DNA of 64,000 bases, taken from Rhodobacteraceae bacterium D3-12. Its GTDB lineage: Bacteria > Pseudomonadota > Alphaproteobacteria > Rhodobacterales > Rhodobacteraceae. Shown one piece after another: positions 7,919-16,521 of this stretch. Where the stretch lies: NCBI GenBank assembly GCA_025916135.1, contig CP104793.1:682001-746000 (forward strand), read 5' to 3'. Position numbers and translations under genes: made by a program. Under the pieces are notes generated by a model. It had not been told where the DNA came from. It did not search any database and was given only the letters and a program-made list of their open reading frames with translations. Each line of letters begins with the position of its first letter. Positions within the stretch are counted from its first letter, which is position 1.

Positions 7919-8877
7919 CTAGTCTGGCATGTCGTCTTCGATGTAGGTGCGGATGTTTTCCTCAAAACTGGTATCGGCGGAGAGGCCGAGGCGGAGGGCC
8001 TTTTCGGGGCGGAAGTCATAGCGCCAGCCATTGACGATTTTCTCAATCTCGGGCTGGGAGGTCCAGGTGATATGCTTGGCCGCGTCGGGGCCAGCGACCG
8101 TGGTGAGGGCGGCGATCATCTGGGCGATGGTCGAGGTGCGTCCGGGCATGATCATACAGCGGTTTTGGCCAAGATCAGCCGCCGGGATTTCGGCGCCGAT
8201 CACGAGATTTTCCACGCATTTACGGGGGGATAGGTAATAATGCGGGAAGTCCTGATCCACCGGGCAATTGGCGGGGATACCGGCGAGAGGCTCGCGGATG
8301 ATCGAGGACATGAAGGAGGAGGCGGCGAGGTTCGGCTTGCCCGGACGGACCGAGATTGTGGGCAGTCGGAAGCCGCGGCCATCGACAAAACCACGGCGGG
8401 AATAATCGTTGAGCAGCGCCTCTCCGATGGCCTTTTGCGTGCCGTAAGAGGTTTGCGGATTGAGGAAGGTGGCATCGGTGATCGGATTGGGACCTCGCCG
8501 CCATAAGCCGCGATGGAGGACGAGAAAACCACTGTCGGCGCGGTGCCGAGGGCGCGGCAGCGTTCAAGCACGTTGAGGACGCCCATCATGTTGATATTCA
8601 AGCCAGTTTCAAACTCGGCCTCGCAATGTGAAGAGAGCGCGGCGGCAAGGAGATAGATCACATCGGTCTGTTCGGTGATGCAGGTGGCAAGTGACGCGGG
8701 GTCGGTGATGTCGCAATGCCGGGTGGTGATCGGCGCGGCGGGGGGAAAGGGCGGAGCGGCGAGATCGGCGCAGGTGATTGCGGTGATGTCGCGCCCCATA
8801 AGATGGCCGCGATTGGCCAGTGATTGTGCGAGTTTGAAGCCGATCAGGCCGCTGCCGCCGATGATGAGAATGTTCAT
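7919..8877 (-). CDS. denD: DenD-like NAD-dependent epimerase/dehydratase family protein, frameshifted
   Basis: An SDR-extended protein resembling D-erythronate dehydrogenase, which oxidises D-erythronate to 2-oxo-tetronate with NAD. From ATG 8877 it reads NILIIGGSGLIGFKLA (Rossmann GGSGLIG), VIYLLAAALSSHCEAEFE and VFSSSIAAYGGEVP. The frame breaks at about 8484-8493, where one base is missing. The next frame gives TDATFLNPQTSYGTQKAIGE (active-site YxxxK replaced in place as YGTQK), FRLPTISVRPGKPN and VDQDFPHYYLSPR, running to 7919. The span is 959 bases, one short. The SD is AGGGAGAGG. It is divergent from an SDR and lies near ltnD and otnI. Confidence 0.75.
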
Positions 8878-8976
8878 GTTGTCCTCTCCCTGTTGGGGGG
8901 AGTTTTTCACCCCGAAGGCGTGGTGGCAAGCGCGGGCTTGGCGTGGTTAACTAGGCACAGCGACGGAGAGGCGAGC

Positions 8977-9713
8977 ATGACGAAGAGCATTATTATCACG
9001 GGCGCAGGTCGGGGCATTGGCAAGGCCTGTGCGGAGGTGTTTTTAGAGGCGGGGTGGCGCGTTGGATTGGTGGGGCGCAACCTTGCGGCTCTTGAAGCGG
9101 TGGCGGCGGGAAACCCGGCGGCGCTGGTGATGCAATGCGACGTGTCCGACGCGAAGGGCGTAACGCAAGCCTTTGAAGATGCTGCAAAAAGCTGGAGTGG
9201 ATTGGGCGCGATTTTCAACAATGCGGGGGTTGCGCTCCTGTCCAAAACCATCGACGAGATCGACGTTGAGGCGTGGCGCGAGGTGATTGATGTGAACCTG
9301 ACGGGCAGTTTCATTTGCGCGCAGGCGGCGTTTCGGATCATGCGGGATCAGGCCCGCAGGGCGGGCGGATCATCAACAACGGGTCGGTGTCGGCACATGC
9401 GCCGCGCTGGGGTTCGGCGGCGTATACGGCCTCGAAACATGCGATCACTGGCTTGACCAAATCCATATCGCTGGACGGGCGGCCATTCAACATTGCCTGC
9501 GGGCAGATCGACATCGGTAACGCCCTGACCGATATGGTGGAAAAGATGACCCAAGGTGTGCCGCAGGCGGATGGGACGTTGCAGGTGGAGCCGGTGCTGG
9601 ATGTGCGCCATGTGGCGGAGTCGGTGTTGCATATGGCAGAGCTGCCATTGGCGGCCAATGTTCAGTTTATGACCGTTATGGCGACAAATATGCCTTTTGT
9701 TGGAAGAGGTTAG
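8977..9713 (+). CDS. Short-chain dehydrogenase/reductase, frameshifted
   Basis: A classical SDR of about 245 residues. Frame 1 from ATG 8977 carries [15 protein letters not shown] (nucleotide binding, residues about 7-21), NNAG near 85 and a helix ending FRIMRDQ. At 9351-9357 (GGCCCGCAGG) one base is missing. The next frame continues [29 protein letters not shown] (catalytic YxxxK) and a full C-terminus to 9713. The span of 737 bases is one short of in-frame. It is divergent from the denD-like gene by 99 bases, so a sugar-acid substrate is possible but unproven. Confidence 0.85.
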
Positions 9714-9786
9714 CATATTTCCTGTGAAATTTCGTTAAACCTGCGTCCGAAAGGGTTAACGCGAATTTTGGCGGCGAAAGAGGGGG

Positions 9787-9827
9787 TGACTCCCGGCTGA
9801 CATCCGGCTGACTCCCGGCTGCCGGGG
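9787..9827. repeat. 11-bp-period tandem repeat, locus A
   Basis: Three 11-base units (TGACTCCCGGC, TGACATCCGGC, TGACTCCCGGC) are followed by TGCCGGGGG and preceded by a G-run. They lie between the 3' ends of the SDR and the MFS gene. The same design recurs at 36916-36955. Confidence 0.8.
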
Positions 9828-9855
9828 GATTGGCAGGGGTTAACGCGCGTTAAGG

Positions 9856-11199
9856 TTAATGGGGCGTGCGGTGGCGGTGGGGCACCATCAGGGCGAGCGC
9901 GAGGAGCAACAGCACAGCGGCGGCGACGAAGGTGAGCCGCATCCCATTGGCGATTGCCATTGGCGTGGCGGTTTCGAGTGCGTCGGTGCCGGTGCCAAAG
10001 GCAAACACGACACCCATCACAGTGGCCCCGGCGAACAGGCCGAGATTGCGCGACAGAGCGAGGAGGCCGGAAGCGGTGGCGCGTTGATCCGCAGGGGCAT
10101 GTGACAGGGTGGCGGTGTTGTTGGCGGCCTGAAACAGCTGATAACCGGGGGTCAGGACCGCGATGGCGGCGATATAGCCGATAACGCCAAAAGCAGGGCC
10201 AAGCAGCGCCAGAGAGAGCGCCCCGGTGATCAGCGCGAGCAGGCCGATAAGCACCACCCGCTGCGGGCCGAGCGCATCGACCATCCTTCCAGACGGGACG
10301 CCGGAGAGGATGGACAAAACCGGACCGACCGCCATGACCAGACCGACCTGCGCGTCACGCAGCCCAAGGGCAAGGCCGAGGAAGAACGGGCCGATGATCA
10401 GCGTGGTCATCATCACCATGGCGACGATGAAATTGGCGGTGAAGCGCACCGCTGTTGTGCTGTTGAGGGGGGCAAGCAGGCGAGAGAGGAGGCGCGGGCG
10501 CGCGGCAGGTTGAAGATCGGGGCACAGGTTGGTTTGCGGCAGGGGCCGCGGGGCGGTTTGCGGCAGAGGGCGCGGGGCGGTTTGCGGCAGGGGCCGCGGG
10601 GCGGTGGAGGGCAATGCCCAGAGCGCCAGCACAAAGGCAACCACGCCGCCGGGCACGAGGACCAGAAACACCGCAGACCAGCCGAACGGGCCGATAAGCG
10701 CCCCGCCCAAGACCGGGCCAAGCGCGGTGCCGACCGCCGAGACCGACCCCAGCACCCCCATCGCCCGCCCGACACGCGGCGGCGGGGTGGTGTCGCGCAC
10801 CATGGCGAGGCTGAGCACCATGAGGATTGCCGCGCCGATGCCTTGGAGTGCGCGCGCCGCGATGAGCGCCGGAAGCGACGGCGCCAACCCCGCCCCTGCC
10901 GAGGCCACGGTGAAGATCACTAGCCCGACAATCAGCGTGGCGCGTCGCCCAAAGCGGTCTCCCAGTAGTCCGGCAGCAAGGGAAAACAGCGTCAGCGTGG
11001 CAAGGTAGGCCGAGACCACCTGTGTTGTGCTTTGCACCGGCGCGCCAAAGGCACGTGCCAGCGCAGGCAGCGCGATATTGGCGATGTTGTTGCCGAGCGA
11101 GGCCAGAAACAGAGCCGTTGCGAGGCAGAGGAACGTGCGGCTGTTAGAGGTCGGGTTGGGGGAGGTCGGGTTGGGGGTGGTCAGGTTGGAGGAGATCAT
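9856..11199 (-). CDS. MFS (DHA2-like) drug/metabolite exporter
   Basis: A 447-residue major facilitator with the loop-2 motif GLLGDRFGRRATL (residues about 80-92) and motif C in TM5 (GSVSAVGTALGPVLGGALIG), both typical of proton-driven exporters. A long central cytoplasmic loop (residues about 195-240) contains three copies of an eight-residue Pro-rich repeat. I chose ATG 11199; longer upstream starts only add non-hydrophobic sequence. A SoxR-like operator-promoter precedes it (11248-11278), suggesting induction by redox-active compounds. The substrate is unknown. Confidence 0.87.
   Translation of the reverse strand: MISSNLTTPNPTSPNPTSNSRTFLCLATALFLASLGNNIANIALPALARAFGAPVQSTTQVVSAYLATLTLFSLAAGLLGDRFGRRATLIVGLVIFTVASAGAGLAPSLPALIAARALQGIGAAILMVLSLAMVRDTTPPPRVGRAMGVLGSVSAVGTALGPVLGGALIGPFGWSAVFLVLVPGGVVAFVLALWALPSTAPRPLPQTAPRPLPQTAPRPLPQTNLCPDLQPAARPRLLSRLLAPLNSTTAVRFTANFIVAMVMMTTLIIGPFFLGLALGLRDAQVGLVMAVGPVLSILSGVPSGRMVDALGPQRVVLIGLLALITGALSLALLGPAFGVIGYIAAIAVLTPGYQLFQAANNTATLSHAPADQRATASGLLALSRNLGLFAGATVMGVVFAFGTGTDALETATPMAIANGMRLTFVAAAVLLLLALALMVPHRHRTPH
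10529..10602 (-). repeat. 24-bp tandem repeat inside the MFS central loop
   Basis: Three near-identical copies encode TAPRPLPQ, one being slightly diverged (AGAGGGC against AGGGGCC). The repeat is in frame and lies in the cytoplasmic loop between the two six-helix halves, where length changes are tolerated. Confidence 0.8.
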
Positions 11200-11247
11200 G
11201 GGCGGAGCCTGTGTGTTGGATAGGTGCAAGAGAGGCCAAGGGCGGGC

Positions 11248-11278
11248 AAGATGCAGGTTCAAGCCAACTTGAGGTCAA
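11248..11278 (-). promoter_or_regulatory. SoxR/MerR-type promoter with 19-bp spacer
   Basis: On the minus strand: -35 TTGACC (11273-11278), a dyad TCAAG-TTGG-CTTGA (11259-11272), and -10-like CATCTT (11248-11253), with exactly 19 bases between the hexamers. MerR-family activators use overlong 19-bp spacers, and SoxR boxes have the CCTCAAGTTAACTTGAGG pattern that this resembles. It lies 49 bases upstream of the MFS start. Confidence 0.55.
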
Positions 11279-11386
11279 GCGCGGTTTTCAGGGTGCGTTC
11301 ACGCAAGCGGTCGGCGGAATTGACGGCTTGTCGCGCAGGCAGAGCGCCCTATTGTGAGCGACAGAACAAGCGGGAGGAATTTGGAC

Positions 11387-12232
11387 ATGAAATTGTTGCG
11401 CTTTGGCCCTGTGGGGCAGGAGAAGCCGGGGATCTTGGACAAGGAAGGTCAGGTGCGCGATCTGTCGGGTCGGGTGGCGGATTTTGCCGGTGATGGTGTG
11501 TCGAGCGAGACGCTGGCGGTGATCGGCGGGATCGACATTGAGAGCCTGCCGGTTGTTGAAGCGCCCGGGCGGATCGGGGCGGCGCTGGCGACGGTGCCGA
11601 ATTTTTATTGCATCGGTTTGAACTATGCCCGCCATGCCCGCGAGGCGGGGATGGATGCGCCGAAAGAGCCGATCATTTTCTCAAAGGCGACCACCGCTTT
11701 GGCCGGGCCGGATGATCCGGTGATGTTGCCGCGCACATCCGAGCGGGGCGATTGGGAGGTTGAGCTGGGCGTGGTGATCGGCAAGCGCGCGCTTTATGTC
11801 AGCGAGGCAGAGGCGTTGGACCATGTGGCGGGCTATTGCGTGATCAACGACGTGAGCGAGCGCGCCTTTCAGATTGAACGCAGCGGCCAGTGGATCAAGG
11901 GCAAATCCGCGCCGGGGTTTGGGCCGGTCGGGCCGTGGTTGGTGACCCCTGACGAGGTGGGCGACCCGCAGGATCTGGCGCTTGTGATGCGGTTGAACGG
12001 CGAGGTGATGCAGTCGTCCTCGACCGCGGATATGATTTTCGGCGTGGCCGAGATCATTTCCCATATGAGCCAGTTTATGGAGTTGCGCCCCGGTGATGTG
12101 ATCGCCACGGGCACGCCCGAAGGGGTGGGTATGGGCATGAAACCGCCGCGATACCTGCGCCCCGGTGACGTGATGGAGTTGGAGGTTGAGGGGCTGGGCC
12201 AGCAGCGCCAAGAGGTTGTTGCGGCGCAGTGA
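11387..12232 (+). CDS. Fumarylacetoacetate hydrolase (FAH) family protein
   Basis: A 281-residue FAH-family enzyme. The C-terminal catalytic domain begins FYCIGLNYARHAREAG (residues about 70-85), followed by PIIFSKATTALAGPDD, DWEVELGVVIGKRA (the acidic E-x-E metal site), VINDVSERAFQ and GDVIATGTPEGVG. The family hydrolyses or isomerises 2-oxo-acids such as 5-oxopent-3-ene-1,2,5-tricarboxylate, or ureidoglycolate-like compounds. The start is ATG 11387 with GGGAGGAA upstream. Placed 76 bases before the LtnD-like gene, it likely belongs to the same sugar-acid unit; the exact reaction is unknown. Confidence 0.85.
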   Translation: MKLLRFGPVGQEKPGILDKEGQVRDLSGRVADFAGDGVSSETLAVIGGIDIESLPVVEAPGRIGAALATVPNFYCIGLNYARHAREAGMDAPKEPIIFSKATTALAGPDDPVMLPRTSERGDWEVELGVVIGKRALYVSEAEALDHVAGYCVINDVSERAFQIERSGQWIKGKSAPGFGPVGPWLVTPDEVGDPQDLALVMRLNGEVMQSSSTADMIFGVAEIISHMSQFMELRPGDVIATGTPEGVGMGMKPPRYLRPGDVMELEVEGLGQQRQEVVAAQ

Positions 12233-12308
12233 GGGCGTTTTGGCCGAAAGGGTGCTTGGGCGGCTAGAATTTGGCTCGGGTGGCCGGGGGCGTGCGGGAG
12301 GGGAAGAC

Positions 12309-13242
12309 ATGACGGATCAGAAAGCGATTGCGCTCATCGGCTTAGGCTCGATGGGGTATGGCATGGCCATGTCGTGCCTTGGGGCCGGGCACCGGGTTTG
12401 GGGTGTTGATGTGGACGCCGCCCGGATGGAGGCGTTTCGCGCCGAGGGGGGCGAGGCGGGGGCTTTGGACGAGGCTGCCGCCGCTTTGGACATTGTTGCC
12501 GTCGTGGTGGTGAACGCCGCACAGACGCAGGCGGTGTTGTTTGGCGAGGCTGGTATCGTTGCCAAGCTGCGCCCCGGTGCGGTGGTTTTAGGCTGTGCGA
12601 CGGTGGCGCCGGAGTTTGCCCGCGAGATGGCCGCAAAATGCGCGCGTGCGGGGGTTGATTACCTTGATGCGCCGATCTCGGGCGGGGCGGCGAAGGCGGC
12701 GGAGGGTCGTCTTTCGGTCATGCTCTCCGGGTCGGATGCGGCCAAGGCAAGCGCCGCGCCGATGTTGCAGGCCGTGGCCGAGAACCTGTTCGATCTGGGC
12801 GAGGCGCCGGGGGCGGGATCGGCGATGAAGGCGGTGAACCAGCTTTTGGCCGGGGTGCATATTGCCGCCATGGCCGAAGCGGTGACATTCGGCATGACGC
12901 AGGGCATTTCCGCCGCCGAGATTGCGCGGGTGATCCCGCATTGCGCCGGAAGCAGCTGGATGTTGGAGAACCGCTTGCCGCATATTGTGGAGGGCGATTA
13001 CGCGGCGTGCAGCATGGTCGATATCTGGCCCAAGGGACCTTGGGATTGTTGAGGAAATCGCACAGGGGGCGGGGCTTGATGTGCCGCTGGCCAGCGCGGC
13101 TTTGGGCCAGTTCAGCGAGGCTTCGGCGCGGGGATGGGGGCGCGAGGATGATGCGGCGGTGGCCAAGCTTTATGCCGAGCAGGCGGGGCTTGAGCTTCCT
13201 GATGGGACGGATGGCAACGGGCATGGCGGGGGTGCGGGATGA
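12309..13242 (+). CDS. ltnD: Beta-hydroxyacid dehydrogenase, probable L-threonate dehydrogenase, frameshifted
   Basis: A 3-hydroxyisobutyrate-dehydrogenase-family enzyme. From ATG 12309: IALIGLGSMGYGMAMS (NAD binding, residues about 6-21), DYLDAPISGGAAKAAEGRL (substrate loop near 117-135) and GAGSAMKAVNQLL, with the catalytic Lys in KAVNQ near 178. At 13034-13036 an extra G (AAGGGACCTT for AAGGACCTT) ends the frame early; removing it restores DLGIVEEIAQGAGLDVPLAS through 13242. The span is 934 bases, one too many. The gene overlaps otnI by ATGA, which together with the denD-like gene points to the threonate/erythronate pathway; 2-hydroxy-3-oxopropionate reductase is the main alternative. Confidence 0.78.
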
Positions 13243-14018
13243 AGTTTTCGGCCAACCTAGGGTTTTTATGGGCCGAGTTGGCGCTGCCGGAGGCGATTGC
13301 TGCGGCTGGAGCGGCCGGGTTTGACGCGGTTGAGTGTCATTGGCCCTATGATGTGCCAGCGGAGGAGGTGGCGGCGGCGTTGGGCGCGGCGGGGTTTGAG
13401 ATGGTGGGGCTGAACACGCGGCGCGGCGATGTGGCGGCGGGCGAGAACGGTTTGGCGGCGCTGCCGGGGCGCGAGGAAGAGGCGCGGGCGGCGATCCGCG
13501 AGGCGGTGGAGTATGCCGCCGCGATTGGCGCGCGCAACGTGCATGTGATGGCGGGCAATGCCAGCGGCGCCGCGGCGGAGGCCACGTTCATCGAGAACCT
13601 GCGGTTTGCCTCTACGCTGGGGCGCGCGGCGGGGGTTGGCATTCTGATCGAGCCGCTGAACCAGTATGATGCGCCGGGGTATTTCCTGAGCACGACGCGA
13701 CAGGCCGAGGCGGTGATTGCGGCGGTGGGGGCGCAGGTCCTGAGGCTGATGTTTGATTGCTATCACGTGCAGTTGATGGAGGGCGATGTGATGAACCGCC
13801 TGACGCGGTTGTTGCCGATCATCGGGCATATTCAGTTTGCCGCCGTGCCGGACCGGGGCGCGCCGGATCATGGTGAGTTGAATTACCCGTGGCTGTTCGA
13901 GCAGATCGCTGCCTTGGGATATGATGCGCCCTTGGGGGCGGAGTACAGGCCCGGCGGCGCAACGGCTGCGAGCCTTGGGTGGTTGGCGCGGGCGCGGGGG
14001 GAGACGCGGGGCGGCTGA
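13239..14018 (+). CDS. otnI: Hydroxypyruvate isomerase family, probable 2-oxo-tetronate isomerase OtnI
   Basis: A 259-residue xylose-isomerase-like TIM barrel. Landmarks are the opening FSANLGFLWAELALPEAI, then AGFDAVECHWPY (first metal-site strand), VHVMAGN, GILIEPLNQYDAPGYFLS (catalytic Glu), LMFDCYHVQLMEGD and LGAEYRPGG (second catalytic Glu). This matches the Hyi/OtnI group. OtnI interconverts 2-oxo- and 3-oxo-tetronate after the DenD or LtnD step. Overlap with the LtnD-like gene supports that role over classical hydroxypyruvate isomerase. The downstream kinase (OtnK) and decarboxylase (OtnC) are not in this window. Confidence 0.82.
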   Translation: MKFSANLGFLWAELALPEAIAAAGAAGFDAVECHWPYDVPAEEVAAALGAAGFEMVGLNTRRGDVAAGENGLAALPGREEEARAAIREAVEYAAAIGARNVHVMAGNASGAAAEATFIENLRFASTLGRAAGVGILIEPLNQYDAPGYFLSTTRQAEAVIAAVGAQVLRLMFDCYHVQLMEGDVMNRLTRLLPIIGHIQFAAVPDRGAPDHGELNYPWLFEQIAALGYDAPLGAEYRPGGATAASLGWLARARGETRGG

Positions 14019-14117
14019 GTCTGCTTTGCCACCATTGGCGCGAGAATTTTTAGCCCGGCTTGAACCCCTCAGAGCGCGGCCTTACACAGCCTCAAAAAGA
14101 CTAGGCAGTGTGCATTA

Positions 14118-14825
14118 ATGAGAGAGCAGGTAATCCTTCAATCGGTGGCTCCGTTTTTCGAGGAGATCGAAAAGCTGGGGTATGACGTGCATGCGACCAG
14201 CGATTTTGAAGAGATCCAGCGCCTTGTTGCCCAGACCGGGCGCGCACAGCAAACCCCGATGATGTCGATTGAGCGGCTGGATTTCACCCGCAAGGACGCG
14301 TTTTGGGCCTTCCTTATGAAGGATGGCGAGGCGATCGGCGGGGCGGGGGTGAAATACACCGACCTCGAAAGTGAGCCGTTTACCGAATATTTGCAGCGCA
14401 CGTCGCGGGCGCAATACGGGCGCGAGAGCGACCCGATTGCCAGCTTTGCGCCGCCGCTCAGCGATATGTTGAAGGGCAAGCTGGTTTATATTGGCGAACT
14501 GGAGTTTCGCACCGGAACGCGCGGCAATCTCAAGCTTTTGGCGGCGTTCGGGAAGGTCTTGCAGGGGCTTGCCACGTTAAAGTGGCCGCAATTCGACTGG
14601 ATGTATGCGATCATCCCCGAAGAGCATTTGAAGTTCGACCACCTTTATGGGTTTTTCGTGACCGTGCCGGATGCGTTGACATGGGCCGAGCCGGTGCCGG
14701 CGGGGCGTTTGAATTCGCACGCGTTTCTAGCCATTGAAGGCAGGCACATCGAACATTTGTTCAAGGTCGCCGGCCGCCGAACGCGCCTCCGGAATTATCA
14801 AGCACGCGGGCAAAAACCAGAGTGA
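14118..14825 (+). CDS. Hypothetical protein (235 aa)
   Basis: I do not recognise the family. The protein is soluble with no signal peptide or membrane helix. A region near residues 75-135 (AIGGAGVKYTDL, KLVYIGELEFRTGTRGNLKLLAAFGKVLQ) has the alternating strand/helix look of an acyltransferase fold, but no acetyl-CoA motif is clear enough to claim. The start is ATG 14118, although no strong SD is seen. Its 3' end overlaps the convergent regulator gene by 65 bases, suggesting the two are a linked pair. Confidence 0.7.
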   Translation: MREQVILQSVAPFFEEIEKLGYDVHATSDFEEIQRLVAQTGRAQQTPMMSIERLDFTRKDAFWAFLMKDGEAIGGAGVKYTDLESEPFTEYLQRTSRAQYGRESDPIASFAPPLSDMLKGKLVYIGELEFRTGTRGNLKLLAAFGKVLQGLATLKWPQFDWMYAIIPEEHLKFDHLYGFFVTVPDALTWAEPVPAGRLNSHAFLAIEGRHIEHLFKVAGRRTRLRNYQARGQKPE

Positions 14826-15516
14826 GGCTGCGCCCATCAATGGTTTGCACCGGCGCGACGATGCGCCTGTAGCTGCCTTGGATAAGCTCTCCGTCGACCG
14901 GAACGGATATGGCGACGTCTTCGATATCATAGCGTTGTCTTTTGCAAACACGCCAATGGGATGCGAGCGAGTTTTCGATAATCGACGGGTCGAAGGAGCT
15001 GACCTTTTTGAGGTATTCGTCGGTATCGCTGATGTTAAAGAACTGCGCGGCGAGGCTGTGCTGTCCGATCCGCTTTGGTGCCATGATCTTGGTGTCGGGG
15101 GTGGGCAATTCGAACAGGTCAACGCGTTCGCGCAGGGCGTCGAAATCGGTCAGGCGGCCATTGTTGCGGTGCAGCCAGTTGAGCACGTCATCGCAGAGGA
15201 TATCGGTGCCATGGCGGCGCATTTCGTCCTGAACCTCGCGCAGGGCTTGGGAATAGGCCAAGGCGGCGCGGCGGTGCAGCACGTCCGAGGTTTGCGGCGC
15301 AGCAAAGCCAATGGTGGCGCGCGATTTGGAGAAGATTTCAAGCGACACATTCGCCGCATCGCACAGCCGTTGGATCGTGGAAAAGGGGATTTCACGCTCG
15401 AGCGAGATCTGGGCGTGGAGGGTGGAGTATTTCAGATCAGCGGCAATACAGGCAGCTTTTAGCCCGCCGAAATATTGTTCGCAGAAGCGGGAAACTTTGG
15501 TGCCTAGATCATTCAT
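14761..15516 (-). CDS. Putative HTH-type regulator (251 aa)
   Basis: The N-terminal 60 residues (FCEQYFGGLKAACIAADLKYSTLHAQI... FSTIQRLCDAANVS) look like a helix-turn-helix of the XRE/CI-like type. The C-terminal 120 residues (VPVDGELIQGSYRRIVAPVQTIDGRSLTLVFARVL) resemble a sensory fold of unassigned type. I chose ATG 15516 over an upstream TTG. It overlaps the convergent 14118 gene at the 3' end by 65 bases. The function is inferred only from the N-terminus. Confidence 0.6.
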   Translation of the reverse strand: MNDLGTKVSRFCEQYFGGLKAACIAADLKYSTLHAQISLEREIPFSTIQRLCDAANVSLEIFSKSRATIGFAAPQTSDVLHRRAALAYSQALREVQDEMRRHGTDILCDDVLNWLHRNNGRLTDFDALRERVDLFELPTPDTKIMAPKRIGQHSLAAQFFNISDTDEYLKKVSSFDPSIIENSLASHWRVCKRQRYDIEDVAISVPVDGELIQGSYRRIVAPVQTIDGRSLTLVFARVLDNSGGAFGGRRP

Positions 15517-15659
15517 AACACACACATTGCAAAACACAGATGTGGATTGTCAATCCACTTTTGCAGATCGGCTGAAGATCGGCTGAAGATCGGCGGGCGG
15601 AAAAGCGGTTGCGGGCCTTTCTGCTTCCTGATTGCTTGAGCGCAAAGAGGGAGGGACCT

Positions 15660-16517
15660 ATGACCAAAGTAACCTACGAGAAAGACGGGCGCATTGCACG
15701 CATTACCTTGAACCGGCCAGAGGTGATGAACGCGATTGACGATGATCTGCCGCGCGAACTGGCCGAGGCGGTGGCGCGGGCAGAGGCGGACGACGGCGTG
15801 CATGTGATGTTGCTGAGCGGCGCGGGGGAGGCGTTTTGCGCAGGCTATGATCTGACGTTTTATGCCGAGAACAATGGCACCAACAATGTCACGCAGGAGA
15901 TGCCGTGGGATCCGATCAAGGATTACCGGTTCATGTGGAACAACACCCAGCATTTCATGTCGCTGTTTCGTGCGATGAAGCCGGTGGTGACCAAGGTGCA
16001 CGGGTTCGCTGTGGCGGGTGGGTCGGATATCGCCTTGTGTTCGGACATGGTGATCATGGGCGAAAACGCCAAGATCGGCTATATGCCGACGCGGGTTTGG
16101 GGCTGTCCGACGACCGCGATGTGGGTCTATCGGCTGGGCCCGGAAAAGGCCAAGCGGATGCTGTTTACCGGCGACAAGATCACCGGGCGCGAGGCCGAGG
16201 AGATGGGGCTTGTGCTGAAGGCGGTGCCGGAGGCGCAGTTGGACGACGAGGTGGAAGCGCTGGTGGCGCGGATGGCCAGCGTGCCGATCAACCAGTTGGC
16301 GATGCAAAAGATGGTGATTAACCAGCCGATGGAGGCGTCGATCAACGCCACGCAGCGGTTGGCGACAGTGTTTGACGGCATCACGCGGCATTCGCCCGAA
16401 GGGTTGAATTTCAAAGCCCGTTCCGAGGCCGAAGGCTGGAAACAGGCGGTTGATGATCGCGATCAGGGCACGTGGGACTGGACCAAGAACGAGCCGCTCC
16501 CCAAGAGCAACCGCTGA
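15660..16517 (+). CDS. Enoyl-CoA hydratase/isomerase (crotonase) family protein
   Basis: A 285-residue crotonase. The oxyanion-hole segments are GAGEAFCAGYDLTFYAE (residues about 57-73) and KVHGFAVAGGSDIALCSDMVI (about 112-132). The usual catalytic Glu position after GG is not Glu here (GGSDIAL, then MPTRVWGCPTT), so the reaction may differ from plain hydration. The start is ATG 15660 with AGAGGGAGG upstream. It is isolated from other beta-oxidation genes and its substrate is unknown. Confidence 0.85.
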   Translation: MTKVTYEKDGRIARITLNRPEVMNAIDDDLPRELAEAVARAEADDGVHVMLLSGAGEAFCAGYDLTFYAENNGTNNVTQEMPWDPIKDYRFMWNNTQHFMSLFRAMKPVVTKVHGFAVAGGSDIALCSDMVIMGENAKIGYMPTRVWGCPTTAMWVYRLGPEKAKRMLFTGDKITGREAEEMGLVLKAVPEAQLDDEVEALVARMASVPINQLAMQKMVINQPMEASINATQRLATVFDGITRHSPEGLNFKARSEAEGWKQAVDDRDQGTWDWTKNEPLPKSNR

Positions 16518-16521
16518 GCCG

